From Hyphomicrobiales bacterium (GTDB lineage Bacteria > Pseudomonadota > Alphaproteobacteria > Rhizobiales > Beijerinckiaceae), in assembly GCA_028290285.1 (NCBI GenBank), contig JAQGKD010000011.1:1-64000 (forward strand): 64,000 nucleotides of DNA, written 5' to 3'. Position 1 is the stretch's first letter. Every line of letters begins with the position of its first letter. This document shows positions 26,527 through 35,462 of the stretch, in pieces. The notes beneath the pieces are model-generated. The model had not been told where the DNA came from. It searched no databases and saw only the letters and a program-made list of their open reading frames with translations. The position numbers were made by a program, and so were the translations under genes.

Positions 26527-28515
26527 ATCGGGACCTACAGGGTATACACGGTTGCGGCGGTCGAGCGTCCGGCGATACAAAGCTTCGTATTCATCGTCCG
26601 GCATTGCTTCCATGGCTGACAAGTCCTGCTGAACGCCGGCCTCATGATAGATGTCCAGATTTCGCAGGTCCGGCTGCGGCAGGCGCCCTTCCACGAAATC
26701 GGCCCACATTTGTTCGTAGAGGGATTCGAGCTTAGAAACGAGATTCGGCGTGTCGAAGAGGGTGCAAGTCGCGCGCTTTTCGGCAAGCCTGTTCTTCAGG
26801 CGATAGATCGCGTTACGATCCCTTCCGAGGGCAATGGCTCGCGCAACATAGTCCGCAGGAGATGTGCAAATCATCTCCTCGATCCCCGCAGCGCGCACGA
26901 GACTCGAACAGACACGGGACGCAAAGCTGCGTCCCGGGAGCGTGAGGATCGGCACGCCCATCCACATGGCATCAGCCGCCGTTGTGTGTGCGCCATAGGG
27001 CATGTTGTCCAAAAAGAGATCTGCCAGCGCATAGCGCGCAAGGTGCTGCGGATTGGCCTTCTTGCCGGCAAAGATCAGCCGCTCGGGCGCTATGCCGCTG
27101 TCTTTCGCACATTGACGGAGACGTTCATTGGTCTCCGCTGTTGCCGTGAGAATCCAGAGAACACTGCCGGGAACGCCGTGCAGGATCTGCATCCAGCGAG
27201 CGAAGGTCGGCGGCGTTATTTTCTGTGAGCCGTTCAAGCAGCAGAAGATAAAAGCATCTTCGGGGAGGCCTTCATCCGCACGCGACACGGCTTCTGAAGC
27301 CACAACCCGGTGACGGTCGTTGGGCTGATAGCATGGCAGGCGAAGGACTGTTTCGGAATAGTAGCGCGCGTGCGTGGCTGGAATCACCATGTCGTCGGCT
27401 ATGATGTAATGGTGGTACGGGCTGCCCATCGTACCGGGAAAGCCAAACCAGTTGACGTTGATCGGCGCGGGACGCAGCGCGAAAAGCTTTGTACGTGCAT
27501 CCTTCGTATAACCGTTGAGATCGACGAGAATGTCGATATCGTCGTCCTTGATCTTCCGGAACGCCGCGATGTCGTCGAGGTCGCTGATATCGCGCCAATG
27601 ATCAACAGAGCTCCGGATACGACCTTGCGTCGCGTCGATGCTGCGAATGCCGCAATAATAAGCAAAGATCTCGACGCGCGCGCGATCATGCAAGGCAACG
27701 ACATCCGTCATGGAAAAGCCGACCGCATGTTCACGGAGATCGGATGAAACGTAGCCGATGCGAAGGGGACCGGCACGCCGGGTTGACGGAGCGTAGCTCG
27801 ACCAGTCCACGGGGGGCTCATCAGGCAGGCCTATGGCCTTGCGGTTATAGGTGTGAGCGTTTGCAAGCTGAAAAATGGGGTCGTCCGCGTGGCAGGCGAG
27901 CGAGAGCGGAGAGATTGAGCCCAGCAGCCGGCTGACCTTTGCTTGGGGCAAATCGCTGAGAACCGGCCACTTGCATTGGCGCTGACGCAGCGCAATCCAG
28001 TGCTGGACGACATCGGCCTGGTCCGGATTGATCTCGAGCGACTGGCGCAACGCGTCCTCGGCAGCGGTGTCCTCCGAAACACCTTCCAATACGCGGCCGA
28101 TTTGCTTCAGGGCCAGCGTCTTGTAGGTTACCGCATCGCCGGTCACGCCGGGAACAAGGTCGAGCATGACGCGCCATTGACCGACGGCGGCGTCCCGCTG
28201 CCCGAGCTTTTCGAACAAGGTGCCAAGATTGATGTGCGGCGGATAAAAGTCCGGCTTTGCGCGGATGGCATCGCGCATGGCCAAGACGGCACCGGCATTA
28301 TCGCCGGCTTCGCCAAGCAAAATTCCATAATTGAAGGCTGCCGCATAGTAGAGCGGATGATCGGGATTGAAGGCCACCCACTGCTTGTAGATCAGCACGG
28401 CGCGATCCGCGTGACCTGCGGCCTTCAGGCTCTCCGCCCCGGCAATCAGGTCCGTGAGCGACAAAAGATGAGCCGTCGCTTCAATGGGCGCCATCATGGC
28501 ACGATCGTCTGGCAT
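26497..28515 (-). CDS. TPR-containing O-GlcNAc transferase family protein (SPINDLY/OGT-like, GT41)
   Basis: TPR N-term; LRIGYVSSDLREHAVGFSMTDVVALHDRARVEIFAYY...DDIDILVDLNGYTKDARTKLFALRPAPINVNWFGFPGTMGSPYHHYIIADDMVIP. Confidence 0.9.
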   Translation of the reverse strand: MPDDRAMMAPIEATAHLLSLTDLIAGAESLKAAGHADRAVLIYKQWVAFNPDHPLYYAAAFNYGILLGEAGDNAGAVLAMRDAIRAKPDFYPPHINLGTLFEKLGQRDAAVGQWRVMLDLVPGVTGDAVTYKTLALKQIGRVLEGVSEDTAAEDALRQSLEINPDQADVVQHWIALRQRQCKWPVLSDLPQAKVSRLLGSISPLSLACHADDPIFQLANAHTYNRKAIGLPDEPPVDWSSYAPSTRRAGPLRIGYVSSDLREHAVGFSMTDVVALHDRARVEIFAYYCGIRSIDATQGRIRSSVDHWRDISDLDDIAAFRKIKDDDIDILVDLNGYTKDARTKLFALRPAPINVNWFGFPGTMGSPYHHYIIADDMVIPATHARYYSETVLRLPCYQPNDRHRVVASEAVSRADEGLPEDAFIFCCLNGSQKITPPTFARWMQILHGVPGSVLWILTATAETNERLRQCAKDSGIAPERLIFAGKKANPQHLARYALADLFLDNMPYGAHTTAADAMWMGVPILTLPGRSFASRVCSSLVRAAGIEEMICTSPADYVARAIALGRDRNAIYRLKNRLAEKRATCTLFDTPNLVSKLESLYEQMWADFVEGRLPQPDLRNLDIYHEAGVQQDLSAMEAMPDDEYEALYRRTLDRRNRVYPVGPDALLWGAGQG

Positions 28516-28643
28516 GCATCGCTCCGCAAGTTCGTTGGTCCTTTGGCCTGACGCAGCCCACACGACGCAGATTCAATCAACGCATCAAGCCGGCGGCTAC
28601 AGTTGTCAAGACTGCGCCGCCGGCTTTGTTCTTTGTCGGTGCG

Positions 28644-31109
28644 TCAGCCGATCAGGATGACCAGCGAGTTGGCCTGCGTCGTGGTCATGCCGCCGATCTG
28701 GGTCGCTGTGAAGGCATGCCCCTGCGTCGTGGTGAGCGTCCCGATGTCCGTCGTAGAGAAGGCGCTGATCTGGTTCGCACTCAGGGCGGCGACACCCGTC
28801 GTGCTCAGGCCGGACACCTGGGTGGTCGTGAGGCTCGCGATGTCGCTCGACGTCAGTCCGCCGATCTGGGTGGCGGTCATAAGACCGATCTGCGTCTTTG
28901 TGAAAGCCACGACCTGGGTCGTCGTGAGCGCTCCAATCTCCGTCGCTGTCAGGCCGCCGAGCTGTAGTGTCGTCAGCAGCGGAAGTTGGGTCGTGGTGAT
29001 CGCCGCGACCTGCGTTGTCGTGAGCGCGGCGACCTGTGTAGCCTTCAGTCCGCCGAACTGCGTCGTCGTGATATTGCCGATCTCAGTGGTCGTGAGACTG
29101 CCCGCTTGCGATGTGCTCAACTCTCCGAGTTGCGTCGTCGTCAGGGCTGAGAACTGGCCGTTGGTGAGGGCGGCGAGTTGCGTCGTCTTTAGACCATCGA
29201 CCTGGCCGAGGGTCAGGGCCGCGATATTGGTCGTGCTCAACGAGCCCAACTGGGTTGTGGTGAGCGCACCTATTTCAGTCGAGGTCAGTCCGCCGAGCTG
29301 CGTCGTCGTCAGCGCCGCCACGTTGGTGGTGTTGATGCCGTTGAGCTGCGTCGACGTCAGCACCGCGAGCTGGGTGGACTTCAGCGCGCCGAACTGCGTC
29401 GTCGTCAGCGTGCCCAGGCTGGTCGAGTTGAGACCCAGCATCTGCGTGGTCGTCAGCGCGCCCAGTTCGGTCGTCGTGATGCCCGCCACCTGCGTCGTGC
29501 TCAGCGCGTTCAGCTGGCTGGTGTTGATGCCCGCGAGCTGCGCCGTCGTGAGGTAGCCGAGATCGGCCGAGGTCATCGCCGCGACCTGGGTGGAGCTCAG
29601 CGCCGCCAGCTGCGTCGCCGTCAGGCCGCCGACCTGGGTGGTGGTGAGAGCCGCCATCTCGGTCGTCGTCAGCCCGGCCATCTGCGAGGTGGCCAGGGCC
29701 GCCAGCTGGGTCGACTTGAGGACGGCGAACTGCCCGGCGCTCAGCGCCGCGATCTCGGTCGTCTTCAGGCCGAGCACCTGCGTGTTGGTCAGGGCCGCCA
29801 CGTTGGTCGTGCTGAGCGAGCCGAGCGAGGTCGTGCTGAGCGCACCGACCTGCGTGGCCGTGAACCCGCCGAGCTGCGTCGTCGTCAGTGCCGCCACGTT
29901 GGTCGTGTTGATGCCGTTGAGCTGCGTCGACGTCAGCACCGCGAGCTGGGTGGACTTCAGCGCGCCGAACTGCGTCGTCGTCAGCGTGCCGAGATTGGTC
30001 GAGTTGAGACCCAGCATCTGCGTGGTCGTCAGCGCGCCCAGTTCCGTCGTCGTGATGCCAGCCACCTGCGTCGTGCTCAGCGCATTCAGCTGGCTGGTGT
30101 TGATGCCCGCGAGCTGCGCCGTCGTGAGATAGCCGAGATCGGCCGAGGTCATCGCCGCGACCTGGGTGGAGCTCAGCGCCGCCAGCTGCGTCGCCGTGAG
30201 GCCGCCGACCTGGGTGGTGGTGAGTGCCGCCATCTCGGTCGTCGTCAGCCCGGCCATCTGCGAGGTGGCCAGGGCCGCCAGCTGGGTCGACTTGAGGACT
30301 GCGAACTGCCCGGCGCTCAGCGCCGCGATCTCGGTCGTCTTCAGGCCGAGCACCTGCGTGTTGGTCAGAGCCGCCACGTTGGTCGTGCTGAGCGAGCCGA
30401 GCGAGGTCGTGCTGAGGGCACCGACCTGCGTGGCCGTGAACCCGCCGAGCTGCGTCGTCGTCAGCGCCGCCACGTTGGTCGTGTTGATGCCGTTGAGCTG
30501 CGTCGAGGTCAGCACCGCCAGCTGGGTGGACTTCAGCGCGCCGAACTGCGTCGTCGTCAGCGTGCCGAGATTGGTCGAGTTGAGACCCAGCATCTGCGTG
30601 GTCGTCCGCGCGCCCAGTTCCGTCGTCGTGATGCCAGCCACCTGCGTCGTGCTCAGCGCATTCAGCTGGCTGGTGTTGATGCCCGCGAGCTGCGCCGTCG
30701 TAAGATAGCCGAGATCGGTCGAGGTCATCGCCGCGACCTGCGTCGTGGTCATCGCGGCGAGCCGCGTCGCAGTCATTCCGCCAATATGCGTCGTTGTCAA
30801 AGCGGCGACTTCAGTGGTCGAAAGGCCGACAATCTGCGCCGTGGTGAGCGCGCCGATCTGCGTGGACTTCAGCGCCGCTATCTGGGTCGTCGTGAGACTG
30901 GGAAGATTGGAGGCTTTGAACCCCGTCATTTGTGTCGTCGTCAGGACGTTCAGATCCGTCGTGGAAATGAATGGGATCTGCGCGGAGGTGAATGCGCCCA
31001 ACTGCGTGGCTGTGAGGGCTGCAATGTCGGTCGTTGTCAACGCCGTCAGCGCTGTCGTCGAGAGGCCAGCAATTTGCGTAGTCGTGAGGGACGTGGTGAT
31101 CGACGACAT
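28644..31109 (-). CDS. Thr-rich octapeptide-repeat protein (about 100 copies of L-T/S-T-T-Q/E-I/V/L-A/G-A/G)
   Basis: 821-aa ORF almost wholly of the 8-aa repeat (LTTTQIAG LSTTALTA LTTTDIAA LTATQLGA ...); GGAG RBS upstream of ATG 31109. Confidence 0.88.
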   Translation of the reverse strand: MSSITTSLTTTQIAGLSTTALTALTTTDIAALTATQLGAFTSAQIPFISTTDLNVLTTTQMTGFKASNLPSLTTTQIAALKSTQIGALTTAQIVGLSTTEVAALTTTHIGGMTATRLAAMTTTQVAAMTSTDLGYLTTAQLAGINTSQLNALSTTQVAGITTTELGARTTTQMLGLNSTNLGTLTTTQFGALKSTQLAVLTSTQLNGINTTNVAALTTTQLGGFTATQVGALSTTSLGSLSTTNVAALTNTQVLGLKTTEIAALSAGQFAVLKSTQLAALATSQMAGLTTTEMAALTTTQVGGLTATQLAALSSTQVAAMTSADLGYLTTAQLAGINTSQLNALSTTQVAGITTTELGALTTTQMLGLNSTNLGTLTTTQFGALKSTQLAVLTSTQLNGINTTNVAALTTTQLGGFTATQVGALSTTSLGSLSTTNVAALTNTQVLGLKTTEIAALSAGQFAVLKSTQLAALATSQMAGLTTTEMAALTTTQVGGLTATQLAALSSTQVAAMTSADLGYLTTAQLAGINTSQLNALSTTQVAGITTTELGALTTTQMLGLNSTSLGTLTTTQFGALKSTQLAVLTSTQLNGINTTNVAALTTTQLGGLTSTEIGALTTTQLGSLSTTNIAALTLGQVDGLKTTQLAALTNGQFSALTTTQLGELSTSQAGSLTTTEIGNITTTQFGGLKATQVAALTTTQVAAITTTQLPLLTTLQLGGLTATEIGALTTTQVVAFTKTQIGLMTATQIGGLTSSDIASLTTTQVSGLSTTGVAALSANQISAFSTTDIGTLTTTQGHAFTATQIGGMTTTQANSLVILIG
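29325..30735. repeat. 576-bp higher-order tandem repeat (24 octapeptides), about 2.5 copies
   Basis: gttgatgccgttgagctgcgtc at 29331, 29907 and 30483: exactly 576-bp spacing, near-identical flanks. Confidence 0.9.
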
Positions 31110-31622
31110 AGACTAACTCCGATTTATAAAATGGCTTGGCTGAAATTCAAAAATCGTACGGGCCGCCAAAAACGGCGTTCGCCTAATGAAGAATCGACGT
31201 CGACGCGCGGATATTGTGCGCGGCGGAACTTGCTTCAGACTGACGACGTGAAGGGGGTGCGCCCGGGAGCGGTGGCTCCGGCGGACAGGGCGCGAAACTG
31301 CGGGCGCCATAAATGGGCGCGGAGATGCCTTGAAACATGAGATGCCTTGTCCCGGCAAAATAGATCGGGGACATTCCGGCTCGAGCCCGGAATAGCAGGG
31401 GCGGCATCATGCCTGTCGTGCGATCCGAAAAAGGGTCGAGCACGAACCTGCCATACTGCCAAGATGGAGGCTCCGATATTATGGAAGTCTTACGGGACGC
31501 GGCGCTTCAGCGGTTGACGCTTCGTCAATCTGGCGTTCTCATTCGCGAATTCATGGGCGAGTGGCAGATACAAAGATGATCATGGGAAGTTTTCACACAG
31601 CCGTCGCGAGACGGAACCGCCG

Positions 31623-31742
31623 GTGAGTGGCACGCCGAGCAACTGGTGGCGACGCATTGGCTGGTTCGCAGGTCTGTGGCTTGCGAGCGTCCTGACACTC
31701 GGCCTGGTGGCGGGCATTATTCGCCTGGCGCTGAAGCCCTGA
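31623..31742 (+). CDS. Possible DUF2474-like single-TM small protein (39 aa)
   Basis: Not in ORF track. GTG start: (M)SGTPSNWWRRIGWFAGLWLASVLTLGLVAGIIRLALKP*, followed by a strong terminator at 31781. Confidence 0.5.
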   Translation: MSGTPSNWWRRIGWFAGLWLASVLTLGLVAGIIRLALKP

Positions 31743-31780
31743 CGTGCGTTTTCCCAGCAATCGAGCCTGCGTGAAATCGA

Positions 31781-31808
31781 CTGGGCCGCTCGAAAGCGGC
31801 CCAGTTTT
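31781..31808 (+). terminator. Rho-independent terminator
   Basis: CTGGGCCGCT-CGAA-AGCGGCCCAG-TTTTTG, perfect 10-bp GC-rich stem plus T-run. Confidence 0.85.
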
Positions 31809-31836
31809 TGTACGCGCATCTTCGCCGTATCGCGGC

Positions 31837-32121
31837 TTACTTGGAGTTGGCGCCGCCGGCCTTCATCTCGTCGGATGTCATGGTTCCCGAGCGGGTGGTG
31901 CCCATCGTGCTCGCCGCACCGTCATTGTGGACATTGCCGCCAGCCGGCGAACTGGTGCCACCGATGGGGCCGCTGGCCGATGGCTTGGCGCCGGTCATTT
32001 CCGCTGCGCCGCCGCCACTCTGATCGGCGCGTCCGGGAGGGGCCGATTGTGCCGAAGCAATGCCGGCGCCAAGGATGAGTGTCATCGCGGCCATACCGCC
32101 GAGGATCATGGATTTCTTCAA
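31837..32121 (-). CDS. Small exported hypothetical protein (signal peptide)
   Basis: Probable TTG start (L)KKSMILGGMAAMTLILGAGIASAQSAPPGRADQSGGG...; start uncertain. Confidence 0.55.
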   Translation of the reverse strand: MKKSMILGGMAAMTLILGAGIASAQSAPPGRADQSGGGAAEMTGAKPSASGPIGGTSSPAGGNVHNDGAASTMGTTRSGTMTSDEMKAGGANSK

Positions 32122-32315
32122 GGCAAATCTCCTGTTCGAGTTGTGCCGCGACAACAGGCGCAGGCCAACAGCGTTCCCCGAAAGCCTTGACCTCACGTCA
32201 CGTTTTGCTGATCGGGAAGTCTGGAACCGATAAGCAGGTCCCGCCAGACTCGTTGACAGGCCCGTGCCAGCCAGCCTCTATGCTCAGCCGGAACAGGACA
32301 GGCGAGGCCCCAGGG

Positions 32316-33719
32316 ATGCAAATGCAAAGCACGGCGGAAGAAGCCGGCCACGGGGTCTCGTTTCGCGAGGCCTTCTTCGTCTGGCTTCGCGTGGCCGCGC
32401 TGAGCTTTGGTGGTCCTGCGGGCCAGATCGCGGTCATGCATCGCATTCTTGTTGAAGAAAAGCGCTGGATATCCGAAACGCGTTTTCTGCACGCCCTCAA
32501 TTATTGCATGCTCCTGCCGGGCCCCGAGGCGCAGCAGCTTGCGACCTACATCGGCTGGCTGATGCACCGCACGTGGGGCGGCGTGATGGCGGGGGGCCTG
32601 TTCATCCTGCCAGGCGTCGTCTCGATCATGGCCTTGAGCATTGTCTACGCGCTGTTCGGCCAGACCGGGTTGGTCACGGCCCTGTTCTTCGGCCTCAAGG
32701 CAGCCGTGCTCGCCGTCGTCGTGCAGGCGGTGGTCCGCGTCGGCAAGCGCGCCCTGAAGACGCGGATCATGCAGGCCATCGCCGCGGCGGCTTTCATCGG
32801 CATCTTTGTGTTCGGCATCCCGTTCCCGGCGATCATTCTTGCGGCAGGGCTGATCGGGTTTGCCGGCGCACGGGCGGGGCTGAGCGCCTTCAAGGTGGGC
32901 GAGGGCCATACAGGGACGGCTGTCGGTCCGGACGGCGACAGCCTGATCGGCGATACCCTGCCCCGGCACGCGCGGCCCACGCTCGCCAGCACATTGGGGA
33001 TCTCCTGCGTATGGCTGGCGCTCTGGCTCGTTCCGGTGGCCGCGCTCTACGTCACGCTGGGAGAAGCGAATGTCTTCACGCAGATCGCGCTCTTCTTCAG
33101 CAAGATGGCCGTCGTCACCTTCGGCGGCGCCTATGCCGTGCTGAGTTATGTGGCGCAACAGGCCGTCGAGGGCTTCCATTGGCTGAAGCCGGGTGAAATG
33201 CTCGATGGCCTCGGGATGGCGGAGACCACGCCGGGGCCGCTCGTCATGGTGCTCCAGTTCGTCGGCTTCATGGGCGCATATCGGTCGCCGGGCGACCTGC
33301 CGCCGCTGCTCGCAGGTGCGCTCGGCGGATTGCTGGCGACCTGGGTCACCTTCACGCCGTGCTTTCTCTGGATCTTTCTCGGCGCGCCCTTCATCGAGAG
33401 GTTGCGCGAGAACGAGGCGCTCGCCGGCGCCCTCTCGGCCATCACGGCTGCCGTGGTGGGCGTCATCCTCAATCTCGCGGTCTGGTTTGCGATCCACACG
33501 GTTTTTTCTGAGGTTACAACTATCACCGCCTATGGCCTTTCCCTCTCCTGGCCGAGACTTGCGAGCGTCGATCGCTGGGCACTGACCTTGTCGTTCGCCG
33601 CGGCTTTGGCAATCTTCCGGTTTCGCGCGGGCATGCTGCAGACGCTGGCCGGATGCTCGCTGGCTGGGATCCTGCTTTACAGCCTCGGTATAATCGTTGT
33701 CCGGGGACCGGTATTCTGA
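32316..33719 (+). CDS. chrA: Chromate efflux transporter, ChrA family
   Basis: FREAFFVWLRVAALSFGGPAGQIAVMHRILVEEKRWISETRFLHALNYCMLLPGPEAQQLATYIGW; second half FGGAYAVLSYVAQQAV. Start 32280 or 32316. Confidence 0.9.
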   Translation: MQMQSTAEEAGHGVSFREAFFVWLRVAALSFGGPAGQIAVMHRILVEEKRWISETRFLHALNYCMLLPGPEAQQLATYIGWLMHRTWGGVMAGGLFILPGVVSIMALSIVYALFGQTGLVTALFFGLKAAVLAVVVQAVVRVGKRALKTRIMQAIAAAAFIGIFVFGIPFPAIILAAGLIGFAGARAGLSAFKVGEGHTGTAVGPDGDSLIGDTLPRHARPTLASTLGISCVWLALWLVPVAALYVTLGEANVFTQIALFFSKMAVVTFGGAYAVLSYVAQQAVEGFHWLKPGEMLDGLGMAETTPGPLVMVLQFVGFMGAYRSPGDLPPLLAGALGGLLATWVTFTPCFLWIFLGAPFIERLRENEALAGALSAITAAVVGVILNLAVWFAIHTVFSEVTTITAYGLSLSWPRLASVDRWALTLSFAAALAIFRFRAGMLQTLAGCSLAGILLYSLGIIVVRGPVF

Positions 33720-33812
33720 GATGAACCGGAAACGATTTACTTGTATATGGCTTGGCCAACGCAGTGAATCGGCATGTCCGACTCGGGCGAGACACGTCAG
33801 GAAAATCACAAC

Positions 33813-35414
33813 ATGAGAGCTTTCAGCACCCGTTCCTGTTTGAGCCTCGCCCTTCTGGCGGGAACCTGCGGGATGATTTCGCCCGCATCCGCCCTCGACA
33901 CTGTTCTCGAGAACGTCACCGTCAAGGACAGCTCCACCGCCGTCCTGCTGCTGGGCCGCGTGGAAGTCACCGGGGCGAACCTGACGCAGGAGGAGCTCAC
34001 CAAGCTCTTCGCAGAGGGAACGCCTGGCGATGAGCGCCGCGCGCTGGCCGCGAAACTCAAGGCTGACAAACTGGCGATCCCCTCGGCGGTGCTGACCAAC
34101 AAGGGCTCGAAGATCACGATCTCCAAGATTTTCGCCACGAATATCGCCAACGGAAAGGTCGAGCACGCCGGGCTCTCCGGCATTGACGGCGCGAACACCG
34201 ACGACACGGGCGGCGTGGGCACCATCAAGTCCGGCCCGATCGTGCTGGACGGATCAAACCTCTCTTCCCTGCTCGGCGCGCCCTCGGGAACGCTTTCGTT
34301 CACGCATCTCGGCCTCGAGGATCTGGCCATCACGTCGCCGGACAAGGACACGCCCGCCACCGCGGTCGGCGGCAACATGTTCAACGTCAAGGTCGGCACG
34401 CTGAGTGTCGATTCGCAATTCGATGGCAATGTGCTTCTGAAAAGCGCCATCGGCCTGAAGAAGCTTTCGATCCAGGCGCCTCCGTCCTCGCAGACCGGGC
34501 AGCAGTTCGCCGCCGCCGGTTACGACAAGCTCGATCTCGGCCTCGATTATGCGAGCACCTACGATCCTGCCACCAGGGTCTTGTCGCTCGAGGGCCTGAC
34601 CATCAGCGGTGCCGGCGCCGGTTCTCTCCAGCTGAAAGCCCGCCTCGGGGGAATCGACAAGAGCCTGATGAGCGGGGCTGCCATGGACAATCTGGCCTCC
34701 CTGATGACCGGCAATGTCGTGAGCGCCGACGTCGGCTATGTCGACTCTGGTCTTGTCGAGAAGTCGGTCGGCTATTTCGCCACCCAGCAGCAGAAATCGC
34801 CCGCCGCGCTGCGCGCGGAAACAGCGGCCATGGCCCGGCAGCTCATCCCGATGCTGCTTGGGGGGGCGCCCAACGCGCTCTCGATTGCCGAAACGGTTGC
34901 GGCTTTCGTGACGGCACCCACGACACTGACCGTCGCTATGAAGCCCAAGACTGGCTCCGTGGGTTTCCTCGAGCTGATGCAGATCGACAGCCCCTCGTCG
35001 TTCCTTGAAAAGATCGATGTGGACGTGCGCGCCGCAGGCGTCGCGGCTGCTCCGGCCGCACTGGCTGCTCCCGCGGCCGCACCGGCTGGCAAGGCCGCAC
35101 CGGCCGCGCGGACCTTGAAGGGTCTCGAAGCCTGGGCCGCGCTCACCGGCAATACGATCGGCGGCAAGGACACCGACGGGCAGCCGCTGTTCGAATACTA
35201 CACCAAGGATGGCAAGGTGATGCAGCTCGACGACGACGAGACGGCGACAGGCACCTGGACGATCGAAGCTGGGAAGGTCTGCTTCGAATTCCCCGACGAC
35301 GACGAGGCCACCTGCTACGGCGTCACGGTCGATGGAAACACCGCGACCTTCATCGACGACGACGGCAAGGGCAAGCGTTACGAGATCCTGCCGGGCAACC
35401 CCAAGAAGCTCTGA
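33813..35414 (+). CDS. Exported protein of unknown function
   Basis: Signal peptide MRAFSTRSCLSLALLAGTCGMISPASA; Ala-rich linker then C-terminal FEYYTKDGKVMQLDDDETATGTWTIEAGKVCFEFPDDDEATCYGVTVDG. Confidence 0.7.
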   Translation: MRAFSTRSCLSLALLAGTCGMISPASALDTVLENVTVKDSSTAVLLLGRVEVTGANLTQEELTKLFAEGTPGDERRALAAKLKADKLAIPSAVLTNKGSKITISKIFATNIANGKVEHAGLSGIDGANTDDTGGVGTIKSGPIVLDGSNLSSLLGAPSGTLSFTHLGLEDLAITSPDKDTPATAVGGNMFNVKVGTLSVDSQFDGNVLLKSAIGLKKLSIQAPPSSQTGQQFAAAGYDKLDLGLDYASTYDPATRVLSLEGLTISGAGAGSLQLKARLGGIDKSLMSGAAMDNLASLMTGNVVSADVGYVDSGLVEKSVGYFATQQQKSPAALRAETAAMARQLIPMLLGGAPNALSIAETVAAFVTAPTTLTVAMKPKTGSVGFLELMQIDSPSSFLEKIDVDVRAAGVAAAPAALAAPAAAPAGKAAPAARTLKGLEAWAALTGNTIGGKDTDGQPLFEYYTKDGKVMQLDDDETATGTWTIEAGKVCFEFPDDDEATCYGVTVDGNTATFIDDDGKGKRYEILPGNPKKL

Positions 35415-35462
35415 TAGTATCCAGCCGCCCGCGTCACGGCGTGGGCGGCTACCCCCATAGAC

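Noticed and set aside
28603-30708. Plus-strand ORFs (28603-29556, 29590-30132, 30166-30708) of VVVSAATLVVL-like repeats
   Set aside because: Antisense of the in-phase octapeptide repeat (24-bp period leaves several frames open); last two are the same sequence 576 bp apart.
28644-31109. CRISPR or minisatellite interpretation of the 24-bp repeats
   Set aside because: Repeats are degenerate at third codon positions yet conserve the octapeptide, so selection is on protein.
32193-34166. 657-aa minus-strand ORF opposite chrA
   Set aside because: Spans two plus-strand genes with good family signatures; composition typical of antisense of a GC-rich gene.
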